Shown here: positions 16,046 through 24,026 of the stretch, one piece after another | Layout: the number at the start of each line of letters is the position of its first letter | How positions within the stretch are numbered: the stretch's first letter is position 1 | The notes under the pieces: generated by a model | What the model was told of the DNA's origin: nothing | What the model saw: only the letters and a program-made list of their open reading frames with translations | The model's database searches: none | DNA from: Pseudonocardia phyllosphaerae | Lineage (GTDB): Bacteria; Actinomycetota; Actinomycetes; Mycobacteriales; Pseudonocardiaceae | DNA length: 64,000 nt | Reading direction: 5' to 3' | Assembly (NCBI RefSeq): GCF_046546475.1 | Contig: NZ_JBKGXS010000002.1 | Span: forward strand, 434,001 to 498,000 | Program-made: the position numbers and the translations under genes

Positions 16046-16067
16046 GACGCGGGCATCGTCCCGCGTC
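16046..16067 (+). terminator. Attenuator-like hairpin after the 6-aa ORF
   Basis: The arms GACGCGGG and CCCGCGTC pair perfectly with a 6-nt loop. It begins 4 nt after the stop of the short ORF. Confidence 0.4.
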
Positions 16068-16221
16068 CCGGTCGCGGCCTCGTCCGCGCCGCTCGTCCCC
16101 CGGCCCGTGACGTCTCCCGGGCCCGGAACCAGGCTGTTCGCGTTTCCCGCCCGTTCCGGGTCTCCGCACGTCACCGGCTCCTGCCGATCCGATCTCGTGT
16201 CCGATCCTCGTGGAGGCCCGT

Positions 16222-16572
16222 ATGCGCACCACCCACACACGCTCGTCCCTGTCCGCATCCCTGTCCTCGCCGGACCCGGTCGCGCCGACCGTCCCGGCGG
16301 CCGCAGCGGGCGGGGTCGCCACATCCGGCCCGGGGTCGTCCGCCGCGGGGCCGTCCGGGACGGCGCTGCCCGATGCCAGGCCCGTGGCTGCGGGCGACGT
16401 CGCATCGTCCGGGGACGACCGTCCCGCCAACCGGGCGGAGCGCCGCGCCGCGAAGCGGGGTCACGGTTCCGCCGGGAACGGCGGTCCCCCGGCCCCGCGG
16501 ACGTCCGGCCCTGCGCCGCACGTGAAGCCGGCCCACGTGCGGTCCGACTTCGCCGCCCGTCGCACCGGCTGA
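16222..16572 (+). CDS. Hypothetical Ala/Pro/Gly-rich protein
   Basis: A 116-residue protein I do not recognise. GGAGG five nt before ATG 16222 supports expression. The first ~70 residues are low-complexity (Ser, Ala, Pro, Gly), followed by a basic block NRAERRAAKRGHG and the end HVKPAHVRSDFAARRTG. It lacks a signal peptide and membrane segments and is probably disordered. It sits 177 nt downstream of the short ORF and hairpin described above and upstream of large hairpins. Confidence 0.5.
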   Translation: MRTTHTRSSLSASLSSPDPVAPTVPAAAAGGVATSGPGSSAAGPSGTALPDARPVAAGDVASSGDDRPANRAERRAAKRGHGSAGNGGPPAPRTSGPAPHVKPAHVRSDFAARRTG

Positions 16573-16712
16573 CGCGGGAACCGTCCGGTCCGGTCGATCA
16601 CCGGGCCGGGCGTCCGCGGGTGCCCGGTGTCCGCGGGTGCCGGGTGCCGTGGAGCCCGAGCGGTCGCGGGGTCGGTCGATCGCCGGGGCCCGGTCCACAC
16701 CCCTGCGCCGGT

Positions 16713-16780
16713 CTGCACACCCCGGGGCCGGTTCGCACACCCCATATTTCGGGTGTGCGGACCGGCCCCGGGGTGTGCAG
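16713..16780. repeat. Palindromic CACACC element with AT-rich loop (large copy)
   Basis: The two 30-nt arms (16713-16742 and 16751-16780) pair at 29 of 30 positions around the 8-nt loop CATATTTC. The inner core CGCACACC...GGGTGTGCG with the ATATTT loop recurs inverted at 31024-31059. In such GC-rich DNA the conserved AT-rich loop is notable. Confidence 0.85.
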
Positions 16781-16800
16781 TCGCCTGCCGCTCCCTCGCG

Positions 16801-16870
16801 GCGCAGCACACCGTTTCCGTACGTGGCACACGCTGCGGCATGTGCTGCGTACGGAAACGGTGTGCTGCGC
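16801..16870. repeat. 23-bp perfect inverted repeat upstream of sfp
   Basis: The arms 16801-16823 and 16848-16870 are perfectly complementary (23 of 23), with a 24-nt loop that is itself rich in CACA/TGTG. The arm begins GCGCAGCACACCG. It ends 40 nt before the sfp start, so it could be a terminator for upstream transcription or a regulatory structure of sfp-dinB. Confidence 0.8.
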
Positions 16871-16910
16871 GCGTTCCGGGGTGTGGGTGGCCCCGTGACA
16901 AGGTGGACTC

Positions 16911-17660
16911 GTGAGCGCCTCCGTCGCCGTCTACCTGGCGAAGCCGATCGATCCGGCCACCCGGCCCGACCTCGTCGCGCTGCTCGACGACCACGAGCGC
17001 GAGCGGATGGCCGCGTTCCGGCGCGACGACGACCGCGCCCGCTACCTCGCCGCGCACGCGCTGGTCCGGATCGTCGTCGCCGACCGGATCAGCGCCGACC
17101 GGATCAGCGCCGACGGAATCCCAGACGACCGGACCACCGCGGCCGCCCTGGTCCTCGACCGCACCTGCCGCTGCGGGAAGCCGCACGGCAAGCCCCGGGT
17201 CGCCGGCGGCGGGCCGGAGTTCTCGCTGACCCACTCCGGTCAGCTCGTCGGCGTCGCGGTGTCCGACGAACCGGTCGGGCTCGACGTCGAGCAACACCGC
17301 CCGCTGTCCGCATTGGACGGCCTCGCCGAGCACGTGCTGTCCCGGGCCGAGCTGGCCGCCGGCGTCCCCGCCCCCGCGGACTTCCTGGTCACCTGGACCC
17401 GCAAGGAGGCGCTGCTCAAGGCCACCGGCGAGGGCCTGTCCAGCCCGATGGACGCGATCACGCTCTCGGCTCCGGACGCGAGCGGTCCGCGGGTGCAGGC
17501 CTGGGACGGCGTCGACGGCGACTGGTGGGTCGCCGACGTCGACACCGGGCTCGACGACCATCCCGCCGCCGTCGCCGGGGCCGGGCGAGTCACACCGGAG
17601 ATCCGCATCGGCGACGGCACCGCGATCCTGTCGGGGGTCCGCGCGACACTGGAGCGGTGA
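16911..17660 (+). CDS. 4'-phosphopantetheinyl transferase, Sfp/Gsp type
   Basis: Transfers phosphopantetheine from CoA to carrier-protein serines, activating PKS, NRPS or fatty-acid carrier domains. The 249-residue length fits the Sfp class. Conserved elements are EFSLTHSGQLVGVAVS, VGLDVEQ (Mg-binding Asp/Glu) and WTRKEALLKATGEGLS (the W-KEA-K motif). Residues near 58-70 hold an in-frame duplication, DRISADRISAD, from a 15-bp repeat (17082-17111) in a loop. GTG 16911 is the start. Its stop overlaps the dinB start (GTGA). Confidence 0.92.
   Translation: MSASVAVYLAKPIDPATRPDLVALLDDHERERMAAFRRDDDRARYLAAHALVRIVVADRISADRISADGIPDDRTTAAALVLDRTCRCGKPHGKPRVAGGGPEFSLTHSGQLVGVAVSDEPVGLDVEQHRPLSALDGLAEHVLSRAELAAGVPAPADFLVTWTRKEALLKATGEGLSSPMDAITLSAPDASGPRVQAWDGVDGDWWVADVDTGLDDHPAAVAGAGRVTPEIRIGDGTAILSGVRATLER
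17082..17111 (+). repeat. 2 x 15-bp in-frame tandem repeat in sfp
   Basis: The unit GACCGGATCAGCGCC occurs twice without a mismatch. It adds five residues to a loop and keeps the frame. Confidence 0.85.
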
Positions 17661-19201
17661 CCGGGCCCGACAGCGGCACCGCGGACCTCCGCTGGGTGCT
17701 GCACCTCGACATGGACGCGTTCTTCGCCTCCGTCGAGCAGCTGACCCGCCCGACGCTGGCCGACCGGCCGGTGCTCGTCGGCGGGGCGGGGCCGCGTGGC
17801 GTCGTCGCCGGGGCGAGCTACCAGGCGCGGGTGTTCGGCGCCCGCTCGGCGATGCCGATGGGCCAGGCCCGCCGCCGCTGCCCGCACGCCACGGTGCTGC
17901 CGCCCCGGTTCCCGCTCTACAAGGCGATCTCCGACCAGGTCATGGGGGTGCTCGCGGAGTTCTCCCCGGTCCTGGAGCCGGTGTCGGTGGACGAGGCGTT
18001 CATCGAGCCGCCGTCGCTGGCCGGGGCGTCCCCTTCCGATGTCGAGGCGTTCGGCACCCGGCTGCGCACGGCGGTCCGGGAGCGGACGGGCCTGCCCGCC
18101 TCGGTCGGGGCCGGGTCCGGCAAGCAGGTCGCGAAGATCGCGTCCGAGCTGGCGAAGCCGGACGGGCTGCGGGTGATCGCGCATGCCGAGCAGGAGGCCG
18201 TGCTCGCGCCGCTGCCGGTGCGGTCGTTGTGGGGCATCGGGCCGGTCTCCGGCGAGGCGCTGCGCAAGATCGGCGTCGACACCATCGGCCGGCTCGCCGC
18301 GATGGACGGCCGCGAGGTCGCCGGGATCCTCGGCTCCGCCGTCGGGACCGAGCTGCACCGCCTCGCCCGCGGCATCGACGACCGCCCGGTCGCTCCGCGC
18401 GGTGCGGCCAAGCAGATCAGCGCGGAGACGACGTTCGACGCCGATCTGACCGCGATGACCGCGGTGCACGAGGCCGTCGCGTCGATCTGCGTGTCGGTGC
18501 ACCGGCGCCTGGTCGCCGACGGCCGTGCCGCGCGGACGGTGACGGTGAAGGCGCGGACCGGGGACTTCGTCACCCACACCCGGTCGGAGACGACACCGTT
18601 CCCGACCCGCGAGCTGTCCACCCTGACCGCGGTCGCGCGGCGGCTCGCGGAGACCGCCGTCGGCGAGGGCGGGGTGCGGCTGCTGGGGGTGTCGGTGTCC
18701 GGGTTCGGTGACGAGCCGCCGCTGGCCCTGTTCGACGCCGTCCCGTCGGCGCAGGGGTGGGCCGCGGCGCCCGCGGCGGAGTCATCAGGCGACGTGCCGC
18801 CCGGCCTCGGCCTCGCGCTCACCGGCGGACCGGGCGATGCCGCGACGGAAGCCGGCCCCGCACCCGGGACCGGCGCCGTACCCGAGATCGGCGCCGGGGT
18901 GCTCGGCACCGCGGTGACCGCGCATCCCACCGCCCCTGCGGGCCCGGGAACGGCTGCGGCGGAGGGCATGCGCCCGGACCGCGATCCCGATCCGGGGCGG
19001 CCGTGGCGGGCCGGCGACGACGTCGCGCATCCCGAGTACGGGCACGGCTGGGTGCAGGGCGCCGGGCACGGCCGGGTCACCGTCCGGTTCGAGACGGCCG
19101 CGACCGGACCCGGGCGCACCCGGACCCTCGACGCCGCCGACCCCGCACTGAGCCGGGCGGACCCGCTGCGCAGCTGGCACCCCGAGGACACCGCGACATG
19201 A
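17657..19201 (+). CDS. dinB: DNA polymerase IV (Y family), DinB
   Basis: Error-prone translesion polymerase. It starts at GTG 17657 inside the sfp stop, giving 514 residues. Catalytic carboxylates lie in HLDMDAFFASVEQ and PVSVDEAF; VVAGASYQARVFGARSAMP and the helix-hairpin-helix WGIGPVSGEALRKIG are typical. The little-finger domain ends near residue 360. A long Ala/Pro/Gly-rich linker leads to a ~60-residue C-terminal domain (GDDVAHPEYGHGWVQGAGHG) seen in actinobacterial homologues. I find no obvious beta-clamp motif. Coupling to sfp is a positional fact; a functional link is not implied. Confidence 0.93.
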   Translation: MTGPDSGTADLRWVLHLDMDAFFASVEQLTRPTLADRPVLVGGAGPRGVVAGASYQARVFGARSAMPMGQARRRCPHATVLPPRFPLYKAISDQVMGVLAEFSPVLEPVSVDEAFIEPPSLAGASPSDVEAFGTRLRTAVRERTGLPASVGAGSGKQVAKIASELAKPDGLRVIAHAEQEAVLAPLPVRSLWGIGPVSGEALRKIGVDTIGRLAAMDGREVAGILGSAVGTELHRLARGIDDRPVAPRGAAKQISAETTFDADLTAMTAVHEAVASICVSVHRRLVADGRAARTVTVKARTGDFVTHTRSETTPFPTRELSTLTAVARRLAETAVGEGGVRLLGVSVSGFGDEPPLALFDAVPSAQGWAAAPAAESSGDVPPGLGLALTGGPGDAATEAGPAPGTGAVPEIGAGVLGTAVTAHPTAPAGPGTAAAEGMRPDRDPDPGRPWRAGDDVAHPEYGHGWVQGAGHGRVTVRFETAATGPGRTRTLDAADPALSRADPLRSWHPEDTAT

Positions 19202-19308
19202 CGGCCCCGGGGCCGGCGACGCGGCGTGACGTCCCGGGTGGGCGGCGGGCCGGTCGACCGGCCCGGTGTGACGGCGACGCACAGGATCGGCGACGCACGC
19301 ACCGGCGC

Positions 19309-19686
19309 TCAGCCCGGCAGCGTGCTCCGGAACGGCGGCGCGACGCGCTCCTCGGCGCACACCCGCACGGCCACGCCCCCGGCGACGGCGCCGAGCCCGT
19401 CGAGCACGGCGCGCAGGGCGACGTCGTCGGCGGGGTCCCCGGCGACGAGCAGGACGGCGGTGCGTCCCGCACGTTCCGCGGCCCAGGTCGCGATCCGGGT
19501 GACCGCGGCGCGCGGTGAGACGGTCTCCACCCGCCACGCCTCGGCGTAGAACAGGGCCACCGACTCGGGGTCCGCGGCGGGTCCGGGCGGGAAGGCGAAC
19601 ACCAGGTCGGCGTCGGCGAGCAGGTCGGCGGCCCCGGGTGTGCCGGGGCCGGGTCCGGTGCCGAGCACCAGAAGGTCGGTCGTCAT
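19309..19686 (-). CDS. Small tetrapyrrole-methylase-like protein under a B12 riboswitch
   Basis: A 125-residue protein from ATG 19686, with GGAGG 7 nt upstream. Its N-terminus DLLVLGTGPGPGTPGAADLL resembles the SAM-binding start of CobA/CbiE-type tetrapyrrole methylases (GxGPGDP), and VLLVAGDPADDVALRAVL resembles their GDP segment. However, the family is ~250 residues and the second domain is absent. It could be a degenerate methylase or a B12-related protein of new function. A cobalamin riboswitch lies directly upstream on the same strand, so expression should fall when B12 is ample. I do not know its function. Confidence 0.6.
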   Translation of the reverse strand: MTTDLLVLGTGPGPGTPGAADLLADADLVFAFPPGPAADPESVALFYAEAWRVETVSPRAAVTRIATWAAERAGRTAVLLVAGDPADDVALRAVLDGLGAVAGGVAVRVCAEERVAPPFRSTLPG

Positions 19687-19726
19687 CGCGGTTCCTCCTC
19701 GGGGGTCCTCGCCCCCGGCATGGGAT

Positions 19727-19886
19727 TCGTGCGACGACGGCTCAGTGTCCTGGCTCCCGGATCCGCGCGCCTCCCCGGCCTTCCGGTCCGGCGACCGTGG
19801 CCTGCGGTGGGGAGGCGCTCCCCGGTGACAGTGGCGGGACCGCGCCGGACTCGCACCGGCTTCCTGATCTCCGTCGTCGCGGACGA
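19727..19886 (-). promoter_or_regulatory. Cobalamin (adenosylcobalamin) riboswitch
   Basis: Read on the minus strand, the RNA contains GAAGCCGGTGCGAGTCCGGC, then GGTCCCGCCACTGTCACC (the invariant core) and GAGCCAGGACACTG (B12 box). P1 is visible: the segment at 19871-19886 pairs with 19727-19740. Between P1 and the gene, GGGGG-TCCTCG-CCCCC (19701-19716, plus-strand reading) forms a hairpin abutting the GGAGG ribosome site, a plausible expression platform. It controls the small gene at 19309-19686. Confidence 0.92.
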
Positions 19887-19964
19887 GCCCATCACGCGCC
19901 CGGGTGAGGGTCAACCGGCGACGACGACCGCCACATCCGGTCGGGCCACGGGCGACACAGCCCA

Positions 19965-21587
19965 TCAGGCAAGGGCGGCGGGCGCCGCACCCCGCAGGTG
20001 GTCGAGGACGTCGTGCTCGGCGATCGTCCCGAGCAGCGGGCCGTCTGTGCCGTCTGTGCCGTCTGCGCCGTCGCGCACCGCCAGGCTCGCACCCCGGTGT
20101 TCGGCCAGGGTGGCGAGCACGTCGTGCACCGGGGTTCCCGGGTCCACGGATCCGGTGGCTCCGGTGTCGCCTGCGATCTCCCCGGCCGTCGCCGGGCGCA
20201 TCACCTCCCGCACCGTCACCCACCGCAGTGCCTCGTCGACGGCGGTGTCGGCGCCGATGTCGACGCCGCGGCGCAGCAGCTTGAGCGTGTAGATGTTCTC
20301 CCGCGACACCAGGTGGCTGATCCCGGTGGAGAGCACGACGGCGGCCATCAGCGGCAGGATCAGCGCGTAGTCGCCGGTCAGCTCGAACACGATCAGCACC
20401 GCGGTGATCGGGGCGTGCGCGGCGCCGGCGAACACCGCGGCCATCCCGACGAGCCCGAACGCACCGGGGTCGAGGTGCAGCGCCGGGAACAGGGCGTCCA
20501 TCGCCACGCCGAACGCGGTTCCGGCGGTCCCACCGACGAACAGCGACGGCGCGAACACCCCTCCCGAGCCGCCGATGCCGATCGTCAGGCTGGAGGCGAG
20601 GATCTTGCCGAGCACCAGCAGCAGCAGGAACCCGAGGACGTAGCGGCCCTCGATCGCATTCTGCAGCACCGGGTAGCCGACGCCGTACATCTCCGGCAGC
20701 CCGAGCAGCAGCGCACCGAGCACCAGCCCGCCGACGGCCGGGCGCAGCCACTCCGGGCCGCGCCACACGGCGTCGCAGGCGTCCTCGATCGCGTAGAGGA
20801 TCCGGGCGAACGCCCAGCCCAGCAGCCCGGCGAGCAGGCCGAGCAGCGCGTAGAGCGGCAGCTGCACCGGGCTGCCCAGCTCGAAGTGCGGCAGCGTCAG
20901 GATCGAGTGTTTGCCGGCGATCACGGTGGCGACGACGTTCGCCGTCACCGAGCTCAGCACCAGCACGCCGAACGCCTCGGCGGAGAACGACCGCAGGATC
21001 AGCTCCAGCCCGAACACGACGCCGGAGATCGGCGCGTCGAACGTCGCGGAGATTCCGCCGGCCGCGCCGCAGGCCACCATCAGCACCAGCCGGGTCGCGG
21101 GGACCCGCAGCCATTGCCCGATCGCCGAGCCGAGCGCCGACCCGATCTGCACGATCGGCCCCTCCCGGCCGACCGAGCCGCCGGTGCCGATGCAGATCCC
21201 CGAGGCCAGCGCCTTGACCGCGGCGACCGTCGCCGGGATCCGGCCGCCCCGCCGCGCGACGGCGACCATCACCTCCGGGACGCCGTGCCCGCGGGCCTCC
21301 GGGGCGAACCACTGCACCAGCGGCCCGTAGACCAGCCCGCCGAGTACCGGGGCGATCAGCAGGAACCAGTAGCCGAGCGCGGGCAGGTGGGTCGAGGCGA
21401 CGCGGCCGGCGTCGGAGAAGTCCTCCCGGCCGGTGACCAGCCACGTCACGCCGAGGATCAGCTCGTGGAACAGCACCGACCCGATCCCGGCGCCGACTCC
21501 GATGATCACGGCGAGACCGACCAGCCCGGGCCGGGTGGCGACGAGCGTGCGGTGCAGCGTGCGCGGCGAGAGCACCCCGGCGCTCAC
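19965..21587 (-). CDS. ClC-family chloride channel/antiporter with CBS-type tail
   Basis: A 540-residue integral membrane protein. ClC selectivity motifs are present: GTGGSVGREGPIVQIGSALG and GIGGSGGVFAPSLFVGGTAG. After the ~10 membrane helices comes a cytoplasmic tail of CBS type (WVTVREVMRP ... GTIAEHDVLDHLRG). The tail carries a 9-bp tandem repeat (about 20040-20070) giving a DGTDG run. GTG 21587 overlaps the marR stop, so clc is translationally coupled to the regulator. Whether it is a channel or a Cl-/H+ exchanger is not decided here. Confidence 0.92.
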   Translation of the reverse strand: MSAGVLSPRTLHRTLVATRPGLVGLAVIIGVGAGIGSVLFHELILGVTWLVTGREDFSDAGRVASTHLPALGYWFLLIAPVLGGLVYGPLVQWFAPEARGHGVPEVMVAVARRGGRIPATVAAVKALASGICIGTGGSVGREGPIVQIGSALGSAIGQWLRVPATRLVLMVACGAAGGISATFDAPISGVVFGLELILRSFSAEAFGVLVLSSVTANVVATVIAGKHSILTLPHFELGSPVQLPLYALLGLLAGLLGWAFARILYAIEDACDAVWRGPEWLRPAVGGLVLGALLLGLPEMYGVGYPVLQNAIEGRYVLGFLLLLVLGKILASSLTIGIGGSGGVFAPSLFVGGTAGTAFGVAMDALFPALHLDPGAFGLVGMAAVFAGAAHAPITAVLIVFELTGDYALILPLMAAVVLSTGISHLVSRENIYTLKLLRRGVDIGADTAVDEALRWVTVREVMRPATAGEIAGDTGATGSVDPGTPVHDVLATLAEHRGASLAVRDGADGTDGTDGPLLGTIAEHDVLDHLRGAAPAALA

Positions 21588-22117
21588 GGCGCTGTCCCCG
21601 GCTCTGTGTCCGACGCTGTCTCCGGCTCCGGGTCCGGCTCCGACGCCGTCTCCGGCAGGGGCGCGACGGCCCAGTCGGTCTCCGGGACCTCCCCGGCCGC
21701 GCCGGCGAAGGTGCGCAGCCCGTCCCGGACCGCGACCCGGTCCGCGGCGGGGAGCATCTCCAGCAGCCGGCGCAGCTCCGCGCGGCGCAGGCGGGTCACC
21801 TGGAGCACCAGCTCCCGGCCCTGCGGGCTGAGCGCGACGACGACCTCGCGGCGGTCACCGCCGTCGCGGGTCCGCTCGGCGAGCCCGCGCGCGACGAGCC
21901 GGTCGCACATCCGGGTCGCGGTCGACGGGCCGACCGAGAGCGCCACGGCCAGGTCGGCGGGGCGGCGGCTGCCGTGCTGGGCCAGGACGACCAGCGCGCG
22001 GTACTGCGGGAGGGTGACGTCGTCGTCGACGGCAGCCAGGGACCGGGCGACCACCGCGAGCATGGCGCGGCTGGCGGTCATGACGGCGTCGACGAGCTGG
22101 TCGGTCTCGTCGGACAT
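21584..22117 (-). CDS. MarR-family transcriptional regulator
   Basis: A 177-residue winged-helix regulator. The segment LPQYRALVVLAQHGSRRPAD leads into the recognition region VALSVGPSTATRMCDRLVAR, and GDRREVVVALSPQGRELV is the wing. The C-terminal ~25 residues are an acidic Glu/Pro/Thr tail. I start at ATG 22117 (MSDETD) because the alternative 6 codons upstream would run into the operator. A perfect 30-bp palindrome lies just upstream, which suggests autoregulation; the clc gene is coupled downstream. Confidence 0.9.
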   Translation of the reverse strand: MSDETDQLVDAVMTASRAMLAVVARSLAAVDDDVTLPQYRALVVLAQHGSRRPADLAVALSVGPSTATRMCDRLVARGLAERTRDGGDRREVVVALSPQGRELVLQVTRLRRAELRRLLEMLPAADRVAVRDGLRTFAGAAGEVPETDWAVAPLPETASEPDPEPETASDTEPGTAP

Positions 22118-22126
22118 GCCGCGACG

Positions 22127-22156
22127 ATTGCACACTGCAAACTTGCAGTGTGCAAT
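22127..22156. promoter_or_regulatory. 30-bp perfect palindromic operator upstream of marR
   Basis: ATTGCACACTGCAA and TTGCAGTGTGCAAT are perfectly complementary around a central AC. It begins 10 nt before the marR start and carries TTGCA/TGCAA half-sites typical of MarR-family operators. Its A+T content stands out against the surroundings. Confidence 0.8.
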
Positions 22157-22168
22157 CCATGACCGGGG

Positions 22169-23395
22169 TCACTCCCCGACCGGCGCCTCCAGGCCCGCCA
22201 CCGGCCCGACGACGACGATCGCCGGCGGGCTGACCTCGTGCGCCTTCGCATCGCGCTCGGCCTCGGCGAGCGTGGTGCGCACGCTGCGCTCGATCCGGGT
22301 CGTGCCGTCCTGCACGATCAGCACCGGGGTCTCCGGGTCGCGGCCGTTCGCGATGAGGGTCTCGGCGAACCGGCCCAGCCGCTCGACGGCCATCATGAGC
22401 ACGATGGTGCCGGTCATCCGGCCCAGCGCGGTCCAGTCGGTGAGGCTGCGCGGGTCGTCCGGGGCGACGTGCCCGGAGACGACGACGATCTCGTGCGCCA
22501 CCCCGCGGTGGCTGACCGGCACCCCGGCGACGGCGGGTGCGGCGAACGCGCTGGTGATCCCGGGGACGACGGTCACCGGCACCCCGGCGGCGGCGCAGGC
22601 CTGGACCTCCTCGAAACCGCGGCCGTAGACGAACGGGTCGCCGCCCTTGAGCCGGACGACGAACTTCCCGGCCTGCGCGTGCTCGATCAGCAGCTCGTTG
22701 ATCTTCTCCTGGGCCATCGCACGGCCGTAGGGGATCTTGGAGGCGTCGATGACCTCGACGTCGTTGCCGAGCTCGTCCATCAGGTCGCGCGGCCCGAGCC
22801 GATCGGTGACGACGACCTGGGCACGCGAGAGCAGCCGCCGCCCGCGCACGGTGATCAGCTCCGGGTCGCCCGGCCCGCCGCCGACCAGGGCGACACCGGC
22901 CTGCGGGACCTCGGCCTTCTCGTCGACGACCCCCGACGCGAGCGCCTCGAGCAGCGCGGTCCGCACGGCCGCGGACCGGCGGTGCGCGCCGTGCGCGAGG
23001 ACGCCGACGGTCAGGCCGTCGTGCTCGCCGGTGGCGGGGGTGACGGCGGTGCCGTGCGCGGCGTCGTCGGCGCGGACGCAGAACACCCGGCGGCGCTCGG
23101 CCTCGTCGAGGACGGCGGCGTTGACGGCCGGGTCGTCGGTGGCGGCCATGGCGTACCAGGCGCCGTCGAGGTCGCCGTCGGCCCAGCCGCGGTGGGTCCA
23201 GCTGATCTCACCGGCCGACACCATGCCCTCGACGGCCGGGGTGACCTCGGGCGAGACGACCTCGACGTGCGCGCCCGCGGCGATGAGCCGGGTGACGCGG
23301 CGCTGGGCGACCTGCCCGCCGCCGACGACGACCACGCGTCGTCCGGCCAGGTCGAGACCGACGAGGTACTGCTCGTGCTGCGCGCTCAACGACAT
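22169..23395 (-). CDS. cysG: Siroheme synthase/uroporphyrinogen-III C-methyltransferase CysG
   Basis: Makes precorrin-2 from uroporphyrinogen III and oxidises it towards sirohydrochlorin/siroheme, feeding both siroheme and B12. The 408-residue product has an N-terminal Met8/CysG_N part (VVVVGGGQVAQRRVTRLIAAG binds NAD) and a C-terminal SUMT domain with ALVGGGPGDPELITVRG, VRLKGGDPFVYGRGFEE and VPGITSAFAAPA. The start ATG 23395 has GGGAGAGGA upstream. It is shorter than E. coli CysG, as usual in actinobacteria. It closes the B12 series on this strand; a TATCCT -10-like element near 23530 could serve it separately. Confidence 0.94.
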   Translation of the reverse strand: MSLSAQHEQYLVGLDLAGRRVVVVGGGQVAQRRVTRLIAAGAHVEVVSPEVTPAVEGMVSAGEISWTHRGWADGDLDGAWYAMAATDDPAVNAAVLDEAERRRVFCVRADDAAHGTAVTPATGEHDGLTVGVLAHGAHRRSAAVRTALLEALASGVVDEKAEVPQAGVALVGGGPGDPELITVRGRRLLSRAQVVVTDRLGPRDLMDELGNDVEVIDASKIPYGRAMAQEKINELLIEHAQAGKFVVRLKGGDPFVYGRGFEEVQACAAAGVPVTVVPGITSAFAAPAVAGVPVSHRGVAHEIVVVSGHVAPDDPRSLTDWTALGRMTGTIVLMMAVERLGRFAETLIANGRDPETPVLIVQDGTTRIERSVRTTLAEAERDAKAHEVSPPAIVVVGPVAGLEAPVGE

Positions 23396-23585
23396 TCCTC
23401 TCCCGGGGAGTCCGCACCCGGCGGTGGCTTCGGTTGCTGCGACCGCCCCGGCCACACGCGCGGGCACGGTCGTGGCGGCGGGCCATCCGGTGCGTACCGG
23501 GTCCCGCGCGACGACTGACGGACGAGGATAACGGTCGGTGCATGCGTGCGGTGAGGGCGCGAGGCCGATCCCACATCGGCGGTGA

Positions 23586-24026
23586 TCAGCGGCGGGCCCG
23601 CGCGACGGCGACCGTGACACCGTCGCCGCGGGTCTTGGGGACCAGCAGCGTCGCACCGGGTCCGGCGGTGAGCAGCGCCGCTGCCTCGGCGACCGACGCG
23701 GTGCCGACGGCCGCGCCGACCCGCCCGTCCGGGCTCGGGACCGGCACCGCGGCGAGTGCCTCGGCCGGGTACCCGACCGGGGCACGCGGTGCGACGGCGG
23801 CCCGCAGCCCCGGCTCGTCCGCACGCCGGCCCAGGGTGGCGACGACCGCCGTGTCCAGCTCCAGCCCGTGCTCGGTGGCGACCCGGTGCAGCAGCTCCCG
23901 CACCGCGGCCTCCGGGGTCCCCGGCCGCAGCCCGATCCCGACGACGAGCGCTCCCCCACCCGTGATCACCGGTTGTGGAGCGGAACCCGCGGCCTGCGGT
24001 GCGTCCGCTCCGCAACCGGTGATCAC
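23586..24026 (-). CDS. cobE: CobE/CbiG C-terminal-like cobalamin biosynthesis protein
   Basis: A protein of up to 147 residues. GALVVGIGLRPGTPEAAVRE and AVVATLGRRADEPGL match the CobE/CbiG C-terminal domain, which acts around precorrin-5 formation in B12 synthesis. Two in-frame GTG starts exist: 24026, which overlaps the cobB stop as GTGA, and 23969, both lying in the arms of a perfect-type hairpin so that each arm provides GTGATCAC. With the first start the N-terminus would be the translated repeat (VITGCGADAP...). The second start gives ~128 residues and a more usual family length. Confidence 0.75.
   Translation of the reverse strand: MITGCGADAPQAAGSAPQPVITGGGALVVGIGLRPGTPEAAVRELLHRVATEHGLELDTAVVATLGRRADEPGLRAAVAPRAPVGYPAEALAAVPVPSPDGRVGAAVGTASVAEAAALLTAGPGATLLVPKTRGDGVTVAVARARR

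Larger units (their letters stand above)
16573..16910. other. Gene-free region of large hairpins
   Basis: This 338-nt interval between the hypothetical gene and sfp contains no convincing ORF. It holds direct repeats of CGGT-C-CACACCCC type (16691-16743) and two large hairpins listed separately. Confidence 0.7.

Noticed and set aside
19247..19264. Terminator at the perfect palindrome GGGCCGGTCGACCGGCCC between dinB and the riboswitch-controlled gene
   Set aside because: It has no loop, so the RNA could form at best a short stem; such G/C palindromes are expected by chance here. It may still affect transcription but I do not call it.
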